From positions 62,001 through 126,000 of the forward strand of contig QIAU01000120.1 in assembly GCA_003225055.1 (NCBI GenBank): 64,000 nucleotides of DNA, given 5' to 3'. Below are positions 16,684 to 25,640 of the stretch, in pieces. The translations under genes and the position numbers were made by a program. The notes beneath the pieces are model-generated. The model saw nothing but the letters and a program-made list of their open reading frames with translations. It ran no database searches and was not told the origin of the DNA. Source of the DNA: Acidobacteriota bacterium. GTDB lineage: Bacteria > Acidobacteriota > Terriglobia > Terriglobales > Acidobacteriaceae. The first letter of the stretch is position 1, and every line of letters begins with the position of its first letter.

Positions 16684-16881
16684 GGCAGCAAGACAACCTT
16701 ATTCTTTACAAAAACTTACAATCTTCATCCCGGAACCCTGTTACAACTGAAGTGCTGGTACCTACGCTGCTTCGCAGATTAGGAAAAGGATGCGACAATA
16801 GGGGAAGTCAGCCGCAGTGCGCCCGGGGTCCCCCTTATGGTTTAGCAACCGTCGTTCGCTGCTGGATGTAAGTAGCTCTCG

Positions 16882-17982
16882 ATGTCCATCACGCAAATAC
16901 CGCTCAGGGATCCCGATAAGCCCCAACCTCCGCCACTACGTGTGCCGGAGAGTGACCTCTACGATCGCGAGCGGTGGGAATCTGCCTATCGAGACTTGCA
17001 TGCTTCGCCGACCTTACTGATTCAGTTGCAGGACGACCTCTCTCGCTCCCGGATGCGCGAGGCGTTTTGGATTTCGGTGGTGGTTCACCTGGCCTTGGTG
17101 GTTTTGATCCTCAACTCGCCGCGTTTCGAGCGATGGATGTTCCGCCGGGGAGTGCTGATGGTGTCGCCCAACAACAGCCTGCGCAATAAAGAACTGACCT
17201 ACCTGGAGATGCCGAGCGACACGCAAAAAATAACCAAGCGTCCAAACACCAACATCATCTCTGACAAGGACCGCATCGCCACCTCGAAGAAGCCCCACGT
17301 CGACCCGGAAGAACTGCGCAAGATCTTGGATAGCTCACGTCCTGGCCTACCCGGACCTCCGACACTGAAGCCTGAGCCGGCCGCACCGCAAAAACCGCCT
17401 TCTTCGCCTCAGCGGCAGCAGCCCCAGGGTCAACCTTCGCGACCGTCCACCCCGCCCTCCAACAGCAAGGAAGCGGCCACGCTGCAGGCTCCGCCCAATC
17501 CCTTCGGAAATGCGATATCAGCAGGGTCGGCAGTTGAACAGGCGGCGCGGGCGTCACTGGCTAATCGCAGCGGGCATGGTGGAGCGGAGGGAGACTACGG
17601 CCTAGGCCAGGACCGGCAGCCTACCCAGGTTTTGGGCGAGATGGATGTGCTCAGTGACACCATGGGAGTTGATTTTGGTCCCTACCTGTCGCGCGTCCTG
17701 CATGATGTTCGCGAGAGCTGGTACAACCTGATTCCAGAGGCAGCGCGTCCGCCGATCATGAAGAAGGGCAACGTCGCCATTGAATTTGCCATCCTCAAGG
17801 ATGGCAGCATTCAGGGATTACAAAGAATAGCTAGCTCGGGTGACATCTCCCTGGACCGCGCCGCCTGGGGTGGAATTACAAATTGCAATCCGTTCCCGCC
17901 GCTCCCGCCGCAGTATGGCGGACAATATCTGGCTCTGCGCTTTTATTTCTACTACAACCCCGACAAGAACGAACTGCAGTAG
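16882..17982 (+). CDS. TonB-family energy-transducing protein
   Basis: 366 aa. A cytoplasmic N-terminus of about 60 residues precedes one membrane helix (AFWISVVVHLALVVLILNS, about 61-79). A long Pro/Gln/Ser-rich periplasmic region (about 150-210, KPEPAAPQKPPSSPQRQQ) follows. The C-terminal TonB-like domain (about 270-366) has YLSRVLHDVRESWYNLIPEAAR, KKGNVAIEFAILKDGSIQG and the late strand LALRFYFYY. This is the layout of TonB/TolA proteins that carry proton-motive energy to outer-membrane receptors. The longer N-terminal cytoplasmic part is unusual. No exbB/exbD is adjacent. It converges on the M13 gene with 6 bp between stops. Confidence 0.85.
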   Translation: MSITQIPLRDPDKPQPPPLRVPESDLYDRERWESAYRDLHASPTLLIQLQDDLSRSRMREAFWISVVVHLALVVLILNSPRFERWMFRRGVLMVSPNNSLRNKELTYLEMPSDTQKITKRPNTNIISDKDRIATSKKPHVDPEELRKILDSSRPGLPGPPTLKPEPAAPQKPPSSPQRQQPQGQPSRPSTPPSNSKEAATLQAPPNPFGNAISAGSAVEQAARASLANRSGHGGAEGDYGLGQDRQPTQVLGEMDVLSDTMGVDFGPYLSRVLHDVRESWYNLIPEAARPPIMKKGNVAIEFAILKDGSIQGLQRIASSGDISLDRAAWGGITNCNPFPPLPPQYGGQYLALRFYFYYNPDKNELQ

Positions 17983-17988
17983 CACCCG

Positions 17989-20022
17989 TCACCACACGCG
18001 ACACGCGTTCTGACGCACCAGAGTCGAACTCGGCTTGCAATGAAATGCCTGCTGGAATTCGGGCATATTGGCAACAACTCCGTTGGCGCGGTACTTCTCT
18101 GGCGAATGGGGATCGATCGTGGCGCGCAAACGCTTGGTCTCGTCGCGCTCATTGGTGCACCAGCTCTGCGCGTAGCCGATGAAGAAGCGCTGCTCGGGCG
18201 TGAAGCCGTCAACCGGCTGCAGCTTCTGGCCCTGCGTGTCGCCTTTCCAAGCCCCGTAGGCAAGGATCAAACCACCCAGGTCGGCGACGTCTTCTCCCAG
18301 AGTTAATTTGCTGTTGATCTTGATGTCGTCCACGATCGTGTACTGCGCATACTGATCGGAAATACAGGTGGCGCGCTCGACGAAAGCTTTCTCGTCCTCT
18401 GCCGTCCACCAGTCACGCAGATTTCCTTGAGCATCGAACTGGCGGCCTTCATCGTCAAAACCGTGTGTCAGTTCGTGGCCGATTGTCCCACCGGTGTTGC
18501 CATAGTTGGGAGCGGCATCGGAGTTGGCATCGAACAGAGGCGGCTGAAGCACGCCGGCGGGGAAATTGATCTCGTTCTTCTGGGGGTCGTAGTAAGCATT
18601 GACCGTAGGCGGTGTCATGGCCCACTCACCCCGATCCAGGGGCTTCCCGATCTTGTACAGGTCGCGCTGGAACTCAAAATTGCGGGCGCGGACGGCATTG
18701 CCTGCCTCATCGCCGCGGATGATCTCGAGCCTGCTGTAGTCGCGCCACTTGTCGGGATAGCCGATTTTGTTAACCACCGTGTGCAGTTTTTCGAGGGCTC
18801 GCTGCTTGGTGACGTCGCTCATCCAGGATCGTGATTTGATGTCCTGCTCCATGGCGGAATCGATTTCCCGAACCATCTTCAGCGCGGACTGCTTGGCTTC
18901 CGGGCTGAAGTACTTCTCCACGTAGGCTTGGCCCAGCGCCTCACCCAGGTCGTTGTCCACATAGTTTACGCAGCGCTTCCAGCGCGGCTGGATTTGCTCG
19001 ACACCGCGCAATGTTTTTGAGTAAAAATCGAAGTTTTCATTAACCAAGGGCGACGAAAGATACGGCGCGTTCGCGTGAACCAGGTGCCAGCGCAGATAAG
19101 CTTTCCAGTTGGCCAGATCCTCGCTTTTGAGTTCAGATTCCATGATCTTGAAGAACTCAGGGGTCGCCACGTTGAGTGACGGCACGGGACCTAACCCCAC
19201 CTTGGCGAAATATTGATTCCAGTGAAAGGATGGGCTGAGCGCGGCCAACTGCTCGCTGGTCATCTTGTGATCGAGATTCTTGGGCTCGCGGCGCTCCACG
19301 CGGGTGAGGGAGCCTTTAGCCAGAGCCGTTTCAATGTGCATGACCGTTTGCGCTTCCCAACTCGCGGCTTGCGGCTTCTCGCCCAGCAGTTCGAACATCT
19401 TCTGCACGTGCGTGACGTAGGCCTTGCGTAGGTCCGGGGATTTTGCGTCCTCCTTCAGGTAGTAATCTCGGTCAGGCAGGCCAAGGCCGCCCTGGTCGAG
19501 CCCGGCGATCACCTGGTTCGCATCTCGGAAGTCCGGTTGCGAGCCGAATTCGAACAGCACGCCTTCGTCAGCCATGCGCGAGGCGAGATCCGCCAGTTGG
19601 TCCTTGGAATGCAGGTTTTCGATCTCCTCGAGCGCCCGCCTGAGCGGCGTCGCGCCGGCGGCTTCAACCGCCTTTTCGTCCATGCAACTGGCGTAGTAGT
19701 CGCCGACCTTCTGCTCGACCGACGAGCGCTTCGGGTCGGGTGCCGAAGCGCTCTCCAGCAGCCCGCGCAACTGGAGCAGCGTTTCGTCCTGCAGCTTGGA
19801 ATAGGCTCCCCAGCTCGATTGATCGGGCGGGATGGGATTCTTCTTCATCCAGTTGCCGCATGAATAGGTATAAAAGTCCTCGCAGGGATCAACGCTCTTG
19901 TCCATGGAAGACCCATCCAGCACAGGCTGGCGTTGTATGGTAGTCGCGGCATTCTGGGCCAACGAAGTGGAGAGGAAAAGAATGAGAGAGATGAACGAGC
20001 AGAAGACCCTTATACGAAACAT
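17989..20022 (-). CDS. Secreted M13-family zinc metallopeptidase (PepO/neprilysin-like)
   Basis: 677 aa with signal peptide MFRIRVFCSFISLILFLSTSLAQ. The N-terminal M13 domain begins VDPCEDFYTYSCGNWMKKNPIP. The catalytic domain has NAYYDPQKNEINFPAGVLQPP, the zinc motif GGTIGHELTHGFDDEGRQFD (HELTH), the third ligand in LGEDVADLGGL and the substrate-binding RATIDPHSPEKYRANGVVANMPEF. It ends in the conserved CRVW. All active-site residues are present, so it is an active oligopeptidase of the periplasm or cell surface. Its role is probably peptide scavenging or turnover. Confidence 0.95.
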   Translation of the reverse strand: MFRIRVFCSFISLILFLSTSLAQNAATTIQRQPVLDGSSMDKSVDPCEDFYTYSCGNWMKKNPIPPDQSSWGAYSKLQDETLLQLRGLLESASAPDPKRSSVEQKVGDYYASCMDEKAVEAAGATPLRRALEEIENLHSKDQLADLASRMADEGVLFEFGSQPDFRDANQVIAGLDQGGLGLPDRDYYLKEDAKSPDLRKAYVTHVQKMFELLGEKPQAASWEAQTVMHIETALAKGSLTRVERREPKNLDHKMTSEQLAALSPSFHWNQYFAKVGLGPVPSLNVATPEFFKIMESELKSEDLANWKAYLRWHLVHANAPYLSSPLVNENFDFYSKTLRGVEQIQPRWKRCVNYVDNDLGEALGQAYVEKYFSPEAKQSALKMVREIDSAMEQDIKSRSWMSDVTKQRALEKLHTVVNKIGYPDKWRDYSRLEIIRGDEAGNAVRARNFEFQRDLYKIGKPLDRGEWAMTPPTVNAYYDPQKNEINFPAGVLQPPLFDANSDAAPNYGNTGGTIGHELTHGFDDEGRQFDAQGNLRDWWTAEDEKAFVERATCISDQYAQYTIVDDIKINSKLTLGEDVADLGGLILAYGAWKGDTQGQKLQPVDGFTPEQRFFIGYAQSWCTNERDETKRLRATIDPHSPEKYRANGVVANMPEFQQAFHCKPSSTLVRQNACRVW

Positions 20023-20094
20023 GCGCAGCCCCTTGGAATCGACAACCGTATGAACGCGAAACCGAGTAGCTTAGCCGAACTCACGAAGGCTTGG

Positions 20095-20559
20095 CTAGGA
20101 CTTCTCCAGGTGGACCAGGTGGATGGAGCCGTCCCCGGTGTGAACCGTCAGCAAGTTGCCGCCGCCGTTGAGCTTACCCTGGATGTTCTTGCTGCCCAGC
20201 CGCCCACAAACCGTCACCGGCATGTCAAGCGTGATGTGACCGTCCCCCCTGTGGAGCTCGACATCGGCCGCAAGAGTATCGGGCAGATGCAGGGTTACGC
20301 TGCCGTCTCCGGTATGCAAGATCCAACTCTGCGAGACGAGAGAACCCGGAAGGACAGTCGCTTCCACTCGCCCATCCCCGGTGCTGATGTCAAGGCTATC
20401 GAAACGGCGCCCGTGGCCCTGATATGCCCGTCACCGGCATGTGCCCGCAGCGTTCCCTCCACGGATTGAATTTCTTGATGGCCGTCGCCGGTGGTGACTT
20501 CCATGTCTCCCTTTAAGCCAGTCAGTTGGATCCTGCCGTCGGTGGTTCCTCCTTCTTAA
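20095..20559 (-). pseudogene. Truncated, frameshifted DUF4097-like beta-repeat protein
   Basis: The minus strand encodes a repeat-rich beta protein with the recurring motif TGDGxI/V: EGGTTDGRIQLTGLKGDMEVTTGDGH, then GTLRAHAGDGHIRATG, then after one frame change near 20410 RRFDSLDISTGDGRVEATVL. It continues SQSWILHTGDGSVTLHLP, VELHRGDGHITLDMPV and HTGDGSIHLVHLEKS, with its stop at 20095-20097. A stop codon directly precedes the first readable part (about 20560), so the N-terminal half is gone. DUF4097 proteins are putative secreted/adhesin-like beta-helical proteins. It probably once formed a unit with the regulator at 20569-21429. Confidence 0.75.
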
Positions 20560-20568
20560 CACAATTCC

Positions 20569-21429
20569 CTACGCTGGGCGGTTCGTGCCCGAGTCTGGAT
20601 AAGCCAGACGGATTAAAGTGCGCTCCGAGAACGGAACATACAAAAGGGCCGCCGTAGCGGCAAAGGCACCTCCCAGCCTGATGATTTCAATCAGCAGGAA
20701 GGGAGCCAGGGCCCAAAGGAGATCCCCAGCCAGGACGATAAGAAAAAGGCGCTTAAACTTCTCACCCAATCGACGATGGTCGAAGGCAACTGCCGAGATG
20801 AGATAGCAGCGAAACGGTATACCGCCTGCGGCGGTGATCAGAACCACCACGATCAGCCCAACCGATCCCCAGCCCGGCAGGAAGGAATCGGCGATCCGGT
20901 CAACCTCCTGCAGGCGACTTAACGCTACCACGTAGAAGACCAGGTACATCAACTGGATCAAACCAAACAGGCTGCGAGTCAAAGAGCGATGCGGGATGGG
21001 AACTTCCAATTCCGGGTGAAGTGCAGGTTCGGTGACTACTGGCAGGCTATCGGCTGTCGAATTCGGGATGGACACGGGTCTGTCATCGGTCTCGACCGGC
21101 GCGATGAAGCGATAGCCCCGACGAGCGAGCGTCTCCACGAAGCGCGGACTAACGGCAGAGTCCCCCAGGGCTTCGCGGATCTTGTTAATGGCAGTGTTGA
21201 GGCTGTGGTCGAAGTCAACAAACGTGTCAGCGGGCCAGAGCTTTTCACGCAGGTGCTCGCGGTTCACCACGTCGCCGGGATGCTCGAGCAGTAAGGCAAG
21301 CACTTGGAAAGGCTGCTCCTGGAGCCGAATTCGGAGACCGCTTTTGCGGAGTTCTCCGGCCAGCAGGTCCGCCTCGAACACGCCAAAACGAAGGATGCGC
21401 CGGCCCGCTATGGGTGTGGGCGTGGACAT
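20569..21429 (-). CDS. Winged-helix regulator with C-terminal membrane domain (CadC/ToxR-like)
   Basis: 286 aa. The N-terminal OmpR/PhoB-type winged helix (about 12-110) contains LRFGVFEADLLAGELRKSG, RLQEQPFQVLALLLEHPGDVV, LREKLWPADTFVDFDHSLNTAINKIREALGD and FVETLARRGYRFIAPV, which are typical of Acidobacteriota one-component regulators. After a linker there are four hydrophobic segments (about 158-172, 190-208, 230-250, 255-275). It therefore appears to be a membrane-anchored DNA-binding protein. It directly precedes the broken DUF4097-like gene in the same direction, its likely former target or partner. No receiver domain is present. Confidence 0.88.
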   Translation of the reverse strand: MSTPTPIAGRRILRFGVFEADLLAGELRKSGLRIRLQEQPFQVLALLLEHPGDVVNREHLREKLWPADTFVDFDHSLNTAINKIREALGDSAVSPRFVETLARRGYRFIAPVETDDRPVSIPNSTADSLPVVTEPALHPELEVPIPHRSLTRSLFGLIQLMYLVFYVVALSRLQEVDRIADSFLPGWGSVGLIVVVLITAAGGIPFRCYLISAVAFDHRRLGEKFKRLFLIVLAGDLLWALAPFLLIEIIRLGGAFAATAALLYVPFSERTLIRLAYPDSGTNRPA

Positions 21430-21519
21430 AAAACCGCCGAGAGCCGTAGTCTAGCATCGCGGCACGGGATCGCGCTGAATGGACGCTGCGGAGAATGCAG
21501 GTGGCGCTACAATGAAGGC

Positions 21520-21666
21520 GTGGCCGTCGCACCCAAAGCGGCAAAGCAGGCTCATAAGCCACCGATCTATTCTCTTCAGACAACGGGGCTGCTCATCATA
21601 GCCATTCTCATCCTTTTCCTGATTCTGATCCGCTACTGGCCTGCCATCGACTGGAGCGCCCGCTGA
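21520..21666 (+). CDS. Small single-span membrane protein upstream of miaA
   Basis: A 48-aa frame from GTG 21520: a basic N-terminus (VAPKAAKQAHKPP), one strong hydrophobic helix (TTGLLIIAILILFLILIRYW) and a short tail DWSAR. It ends 2 bp before the GTG of miaA, so the two are probably translationally coupled. I recognise no family. Real rather than chance because of the position, charge distribution and clean helix, but this is not proven. Confidence 0.45.
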   Translation: MAVAPKAAKQAHKPPIYSLQTTGLLIIAILILFLILIRYWPAIDWSAR

Positions 21667-21668
21667 CT

Positions 21669-22670
21669 GTGCCCGATCCGTTGCTGGTGGTCGTGCTGGG
21701 CCCAACCGGAAGCGGCAAGACCGCACTTTCTCTGGTACTGGGTGAACGCTTTGGCGGAGAAATCGTCAATTGCGATTCGGTGGCCATGTACCGGGAATTC
21801 GAAATCGGTACGGCGAAACCTTCCGCCAGGGAGCGGGCACGGGCGCCTCACCATTTGCTCGATTTTGTTCTCCCCCGCGAGTACGTGACCGCGGGGGAGT
21901 ATGCGCGACTGGGAAGGCAGGTGTTGCAGGAGATCAAAGGTCGTGGTGGCCTGCCCATTGTGGTGGCTGGAACGGGATTATACCTGCGCGCGCTCCTGGA
22001 AGGACTTTTCCCGGGTCCGCAGCGGTCGGAAGAATTGCGCCGGCGGCTTAGGGATCGGGCCCGACAAGAGGGCCCGGGATATTTACATAAGCTTCTGGGA
22101 CGATTGGACTCTGCAGCCGGGAAGAAAATTCATGCGAACGACGCGCCCAAGCTGATTCGAGCCATCGAAGTGTGCCTGGGTTCGCGGCAGAAAATGACCG
22201 AGCTGTGGAAACAAGGACGCGAGCCGCTGCAGGGGTTCCGGATTTTACGCCTGGGATTGAACCCTGAACGCGCCGCACTCTATCAACGGATCAACCAACG
22301 CGCGAACAGGATGTTCGAGTCGGGACTGGTCGAGGAGACGGCTGGACTGCTTGAGAAATACGGTGATACGGCGCAGGCTTTGTCTTCTTTGGGTTATCGG
22401 CAGGCAGTTCAACTGGTGCGCGGACAAATCGACCATGCCCGAGGGATTTCGCAGGCACAGCAGGCGCACAGGAATTACGCCAAGCGTCAGATGACGTGGT
22501 TTCGGCGTGAACCTGAGGTCGTTTGGCTGGCAGGATTCGGAGATGATCCGGAGATTCAGCAGGCCGCTGTGGCACAAGTGCAGGATGCGTTGGAAGGTCG
22601 CAGCAGCACAAGCAAAGCTTGTCCCTCGACTCGCGCACAGAACGCCCTCGCTCGGGATGACAAGGAGTAA
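21669..22670 (+). CDS. miaA: tRNA dimethylallyltransferase MiaA
   Basis: Adds dimethylallyl to N6 of A37 in tRNAs reading UNN codons. 333 aa from GTG 21669. Motifs: P-loop VVLGPTGSGKTALSL, IVNCDSVAMYREFEIGTAKP, PHHLLDFV, VVAGTGLYLRALLEGLF, and near the C-terminus ALSSLGYRQAV with AQQAHRNYAKRQMTWFRRE. All catalytic elements are intact. The last about 22 residues (STSKACPSTRAQNALARDDKE) are not a MiaA feature; they are encoded by a copy of the tccctcgactcg...ctcgggatgacaagg repeat that also supplies the stop codon region. Activity is unlikely to be affected. Confidence 0.96.
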   Translation: MPDPLLVVVLGPTGSGKTALSLVLGERFGGEIVNCDSVAMYREFEIGTAKPSARERARAPHHLLDFVLPREYVTAGEYARLGRQVLQEIKGRGGLPIVVAGTGLYLRALLEGLFPGPQRSEELRRRLRDRARQEGPGYLHKLLGRLDSAAGKKIHANDAPKLIRAIEVCLGSRQKMTELWKQGREPLQGFRILRLGLNPERAALYQRINQRANRMFESGLVEETAGLLEKYGDTAQALSSLGYRQAVQLVRGQIDHARGISQAQQAHRNYAKRQMTWFRREPEVVWLAGFGDDPEIQQAAVAQVQDALEGRSSTSKACPSTRAQNALARDDKE

Positions 22671-22672
22671 AA
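22617..22672. repeat. Repeat copy forming the 3' end of miaA
   Basis: gtccctcgactcg (22621-22633) and ctcgggatgacaagga (22651-22666) are the same two end words as in the dnaG insert, 45 bp overall here versus about 62 in dnaG. Confidence 0.7.
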
Positions 22673-22810
22673 GAGAAAATGGCGCGCATGACCACAGATT
22701 CGGCGCGAATAGAAATGATGATCCGTGAAATCCCTGCACATCGGTTGCCGCCGACGCGGGCGGTCTTGCTTTTGCGCCAGTTTGTATAGCGAAATGGTTC
22801 TGACATCCAG

Positions 22811-22830
22811 CCGAGTCGAGGGACCTGCTT
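22811..22830. repeat. Inverted partial copy of the dnaG/miaA repeat
   Basis: ccgagtcgagggacctgctt is the exact reverse complement of 354-373 in dnaG. Together with the miaA copy it forms opposing ends of a roughly 210-bp gene-free segment (22621-22830). Confidence 0.65.
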
Positions 22831-22836
22831 TCGAGA

Positions 22837-24252
22837 TTACGCGGCGTTCACGAATGCCTCACCACTGGCCAGAATCTCCCGCGTCAATTCCGGAGAGGCG
22901 GCTTCCGCATAGAGTCGCAGCAAGGGCTCAGTACCCGAGGCTCGAAACAGGATCCACGGCTCGGCTCCGTTGCCATTGCTCGGCGCTTCGAGGAAGAACT
23001 TCACTCCGTCCATCCCTTCTTTCCTCAGGACCCTGTATTTCCCAAGACTCTTCGTGCCGTCCGCACGGGCGCGGCTGATGGCGCCTTGCTTCACATCTTC
23101 GGAGATATGCAAATCGAGGCGCCCATAAAAATGTGGACCGTACTCCTTTTGCAGATCGGCCACGAGCTGGCCCAGCGGCTTTTTTTCTTCGGCCATGACA
23201 TTGGCCAGCAACAGCGAGTTGAGGATGCCGTCGCGCTCCGGCAGATAGCGGGAGTAACCGATTCCGCCGGATTCCTCTCCGCCAATCAGGATCTCGCGCT
23301 CCATCATGAGATCGGCAATGTGCTTGAATCCAATGCTGCACTCGTTCAGCTTGCGGCCGTACCGCGCGGCGATGCGGTCCAGCATGCGAGTAGTGTTGAA
23401 CGCGCGCACTACTTCGCCCGGCCATTTTTTCCGTTCCAACAGCCAGCGCAGCAGGATAGAAAAAATCTTATGTGCGTCAACAAAGGTCCCGTCTTCTGCG
23501 ACCGCACCAACGCGGTCGGCGTCGCCATCCGTGGCCAGGCCCGCATGGCAGCCGTGTAGGAGCACGGCTTCCTGAAGCATGGCTACATGCGGCTCGATTG
23601 GCTCGGGATTGATTCCGGGAAACAGAGGATTCAGGTCCTGACGAATGGCAATGTGCTCGATGCCGCGGTCGGCGAAGATTTTTGCCAGTAGGCCACGTCC
23701 CGAGCCGTGCATCGAATCGATGGCAAACTTGAACTTAGCTTTCGTAATTAACTCGAGATCGGCAAAACGGCACATTGCTTCGAGGTAAGCCGGCTTAAGG
23801 TCAACTTCCTCAATCTTGGCTGGGTGGCCGTTGGGCATGGCGCCGGCACGAATTTCTTCCTCAATGATTTTCATGATCGCCGGCGTGGCCGACCCGCCAA
23901 ACTTTGCTTTGAACTTCACGCCATTCCAGTTCCAGGGATTATGGCTGGAAGTGATGACCACACCGCCCGCCGTACCTAGCGTCTTTACGGCATAAGAGAT
24001 GGCGGGAGTAGGTGTGTAATCGTTGGCCAGCTTGACCGGAATACCCGCGCCCGTGATCGTCTCGGCCGCCAGCCGGGCCACGGACTGGGAGGCGAACCGC
24101 GTATCGTATCCGACAATGACGCCCTGCTTGCGATCTTCGTTTTTCAGCACATAAGACGCGATGGCGCCGGCCACGCGCCGTACGTTGTCGAAAGTGAAAT
24201 CATCGGCAATGACGCCGCGCCATCCGTCGGTCCCAAACTTGATCTCGGCCAT
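22837..24252 (-). CDS. Phosphohexomutase (phosphoglucomutase/phosphomannomutase)
   Basis: 471-aa alpha-D-phosphohexomutase. N-terminal FGTDGWRGVIADDFT, catalytic phosphoserine loop VVITSSHNPWNWNGVK (Ser about 103), magnesium loop ATDGDADRVGAV, sugar-specificity loop GGEESGGIGY and phosphate-binding loop RASGTEPLLRLY are all present. Sugar choice is not fixed by these motifs; the adjacent manC and manA on the same strand argue for mannose-6-P to mannose-1-P conversion, possibly with glucose activity as well. ATG at 24252 gives a standard MAEIKFGTDGWRG N-terminus. Confidence 0.93.
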   Translation of the reverse strand: MAEIKFGTDGWRGVIADDFTFDNVRRVAGAIASYVLKNEDRKQGVIVGYDTRFASQSVARLAAETITGAGIPVKLANDYTPTPAISYAVKTLGTAGGVVITSSHNPWNWNGVKFKAKFGGSATPAIMKIIEEEIRAGAMPNGHPAKIEEVDLKPAYLEAMCRFADLELITKAKFKFAIDSMHGSGRGLLAKIFADRGIEHIAIRQDLNPLFPGINPEPIEPHVAMLQEAVLLHGCHAGLATDGDADRVGAVAEDGTFVDAHKIFSILLRWLLERKKWPGEVVRAFNTTRMLDRIAARYGRKLNECSIGFKHIADLMMEREILIGGEESGGIGYSRYLPERDGILNSLLLANVMAEEKKPLGQLVADLQKEYGPHFYGRLDLHISEDVKQGAISRARADGTKSLGKYRVLRKEGMDGVKFFLEAPSNGNGAEPWILFRASGTEPLLRLYAEAASPELTREILASGEAFVNAA

Positions 24253-24514
24253 AAATGAATCCTGTAACCTCTCTCAGGAACCCGCCCGGGAAAGGGGCAC
24301 GGTCTCACCTCTCAAGACGCGGTTTGGTATCAGGACACGGCTTCACAGGCTGCTGAAAAAGGCCTGGTCTGGGGCGGCGCCGCGCGTTAGCACTGCCATA
24401 AAAACCCCGTTTTTATGAGCGGCTTTAGCTGCTGCGTTTGCCTCCAGCAACCCCGGTGCCAAGCCATTGCCTGAACTCCGCTTGGAGGCACCGCTCCTGA
24501 CGAACGTTTACGCC
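24253..24514. other. Interval between mutase and manC, with hairpin
   Basis: No gene. A perfect inverted repeat cataaaaac-ccc-gtttttatg lies at 24397-24417 and could act as a terminator or marks a decayed element. The words ctgctgaaaaaggc and gcctcc...ggaggc flank it. No open frame is convincing. Confidence 0.35.
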
Positions 24515-25624
24515 TTAGACTAACTTGGAAAGTTTCTTCTCGTCGAGATACTTCACCACTTTCCCCACATCCTGCGAACCCTCTCGCGTCGTAATCAAAA
24601 GAGCATCGTCGGTTTCGACGACCACCAAATTATCCACGCCTACGGCTGCCACGAATTTGCCCGGCGCATGGATGTAGTTACCCTGAGCATTCAGCGTGTA
24701 GCTGCCGTCACCGGAAATCAAGTTTCCGTCGGCGGACCTGGTTTTGGCGGCATGATGCTCGTGCAGGGCCGTCCAGGAGCCAAGGTCGTTCCAGCCACAA
24801 TCTGCCGGGATGCAGTAGATATGGGAAGCCTGCTCACCTTTGGCCGAGCGCGGCTCCAGCACCGCGTAGTCGATGCTGATGTTCTCGCACTTGGGATAGA
24901 GCCTGCGAAAAGTGTTTTCGAATTTTGCGGTTCCAAACGCGGTTGCAATTTCTTCCAACAGCGGCGCGGTATTGGGAAGATGCTCTCTGAGAGCATCAGC
25001 CAGGGTCCGCGCTCGCCAGAGAAACATCCCACTGTTCCAAAAATAATTTCCTGCTTTGAGAAACTCGGCAGCGCAGCCAGCGTCGGGTTTTTCCGTGAAG
25101 CGGCGGACCCGCAGCACTTCCATCTCGAGCGGAGAGCCGGATTCGACATAGCCGTACCCGGTTTCAGGACGATTGGGCCGAATACCCAGCACCACGATGT
25201 TTTCGCCAGCCGCCGCAATCTGGATCCCGTGCGCAACTACATCATGGTAGCAGTTCTCATTTTCGATTACATGGTCAGAAGGGAACAGGCCAATGACCGC
25301 CTCCGAATCACGGCGCAACAAAAGGAAGGCAGCGAGCCCGATGGCAGGCGCGGTGTTGCGTCCCACCGGCTCTGCGATGATCTGCCCTTTCGAAAGGCGC
25401 GGCACCTGCTTTCGGATGGCCGACTGTAAATCGCGGTTGGTGATGATCCAGAAATTCTTAGGAGCGGCTAAGGGCAGAAGTCGCGCGACCGTTTGCTGAA
25501 TCATGGTCTGCTTGCCGTCCAACGCCAGAAGTTGCTTGGCGCGGCGCTTGCGGCTGAGCGGCCAGAACCGCGTGCCACGGCCACCGGCCAGAACGACGGG
25601 ATAGAACGTAGGTTTTTTCGGCAT
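24515..25624 (-). CDS. manC: Mannose-1-phosphate guanylyltransferase
   Basis: Forms GDP-mannose from mannose-1-P and GTP; 369 aa, the monofunctional type without an isomerase domain. Nucleotidyltransferase signature VVLAGGRGTRFWPLSRKRRAKQLLAL (about 10-35), then EPVGRNTAPAIGLAA, FPSDHVIEN, GIRPNRPETGYGYVE, RFTEKPD and NSGMFLWRARTLADAL. It also has the beta-helical C-terminal part SADGNLISGDGSYTLNAQGNYIHAPGK. It lies between the phosphohexomutase and manA on the same strand, making a complete route to GDP-mannose for surface polysaccharide or glycan synthesis. Confidence 0.93.
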   Translation of the reverse strand: MPKKPTFYPVVLAGGRGTRFWPLSRKRRAKQLLALDGKQTMIQQTVARLLPLAAPKNFWIITNRDLQSAIRKQVPRLSKGQIIAEPVGRNTAPAIGLAAFLLLRRDSEAVIGLFPSDHVIENENCYHDVVAHGIQIAAAGENIVVLGIRPNRPETGYGYVESGSPLEMEVLRVRRFTEKPDAGCAAEFLKAGNYFWNSGMFLWRARTLADALREHLPNTAPLLEEIATAFGTAKFENTFRRLYPKCENISIDYAVLEPRSAKGEQASHIYCIPADCGWNDLGSWTALHEHHAAKTRSADGNLISGDGSYTLNAQGNYIHAPGKFVAAVGVDNLVVVETDDALLITTREGSQDVGKVVKYLDEKKLSKLV

Positions 25625-25640
25625 TCAATCTTTCAGACTG

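Noticed and set aside
24397-24417. End of an insertion sequence (cataaaaac...gtttttatg, ctgctgaaaaagg)
   Set aside because: No transposase fragment or target duplication nearby; kept only as a hairpin.
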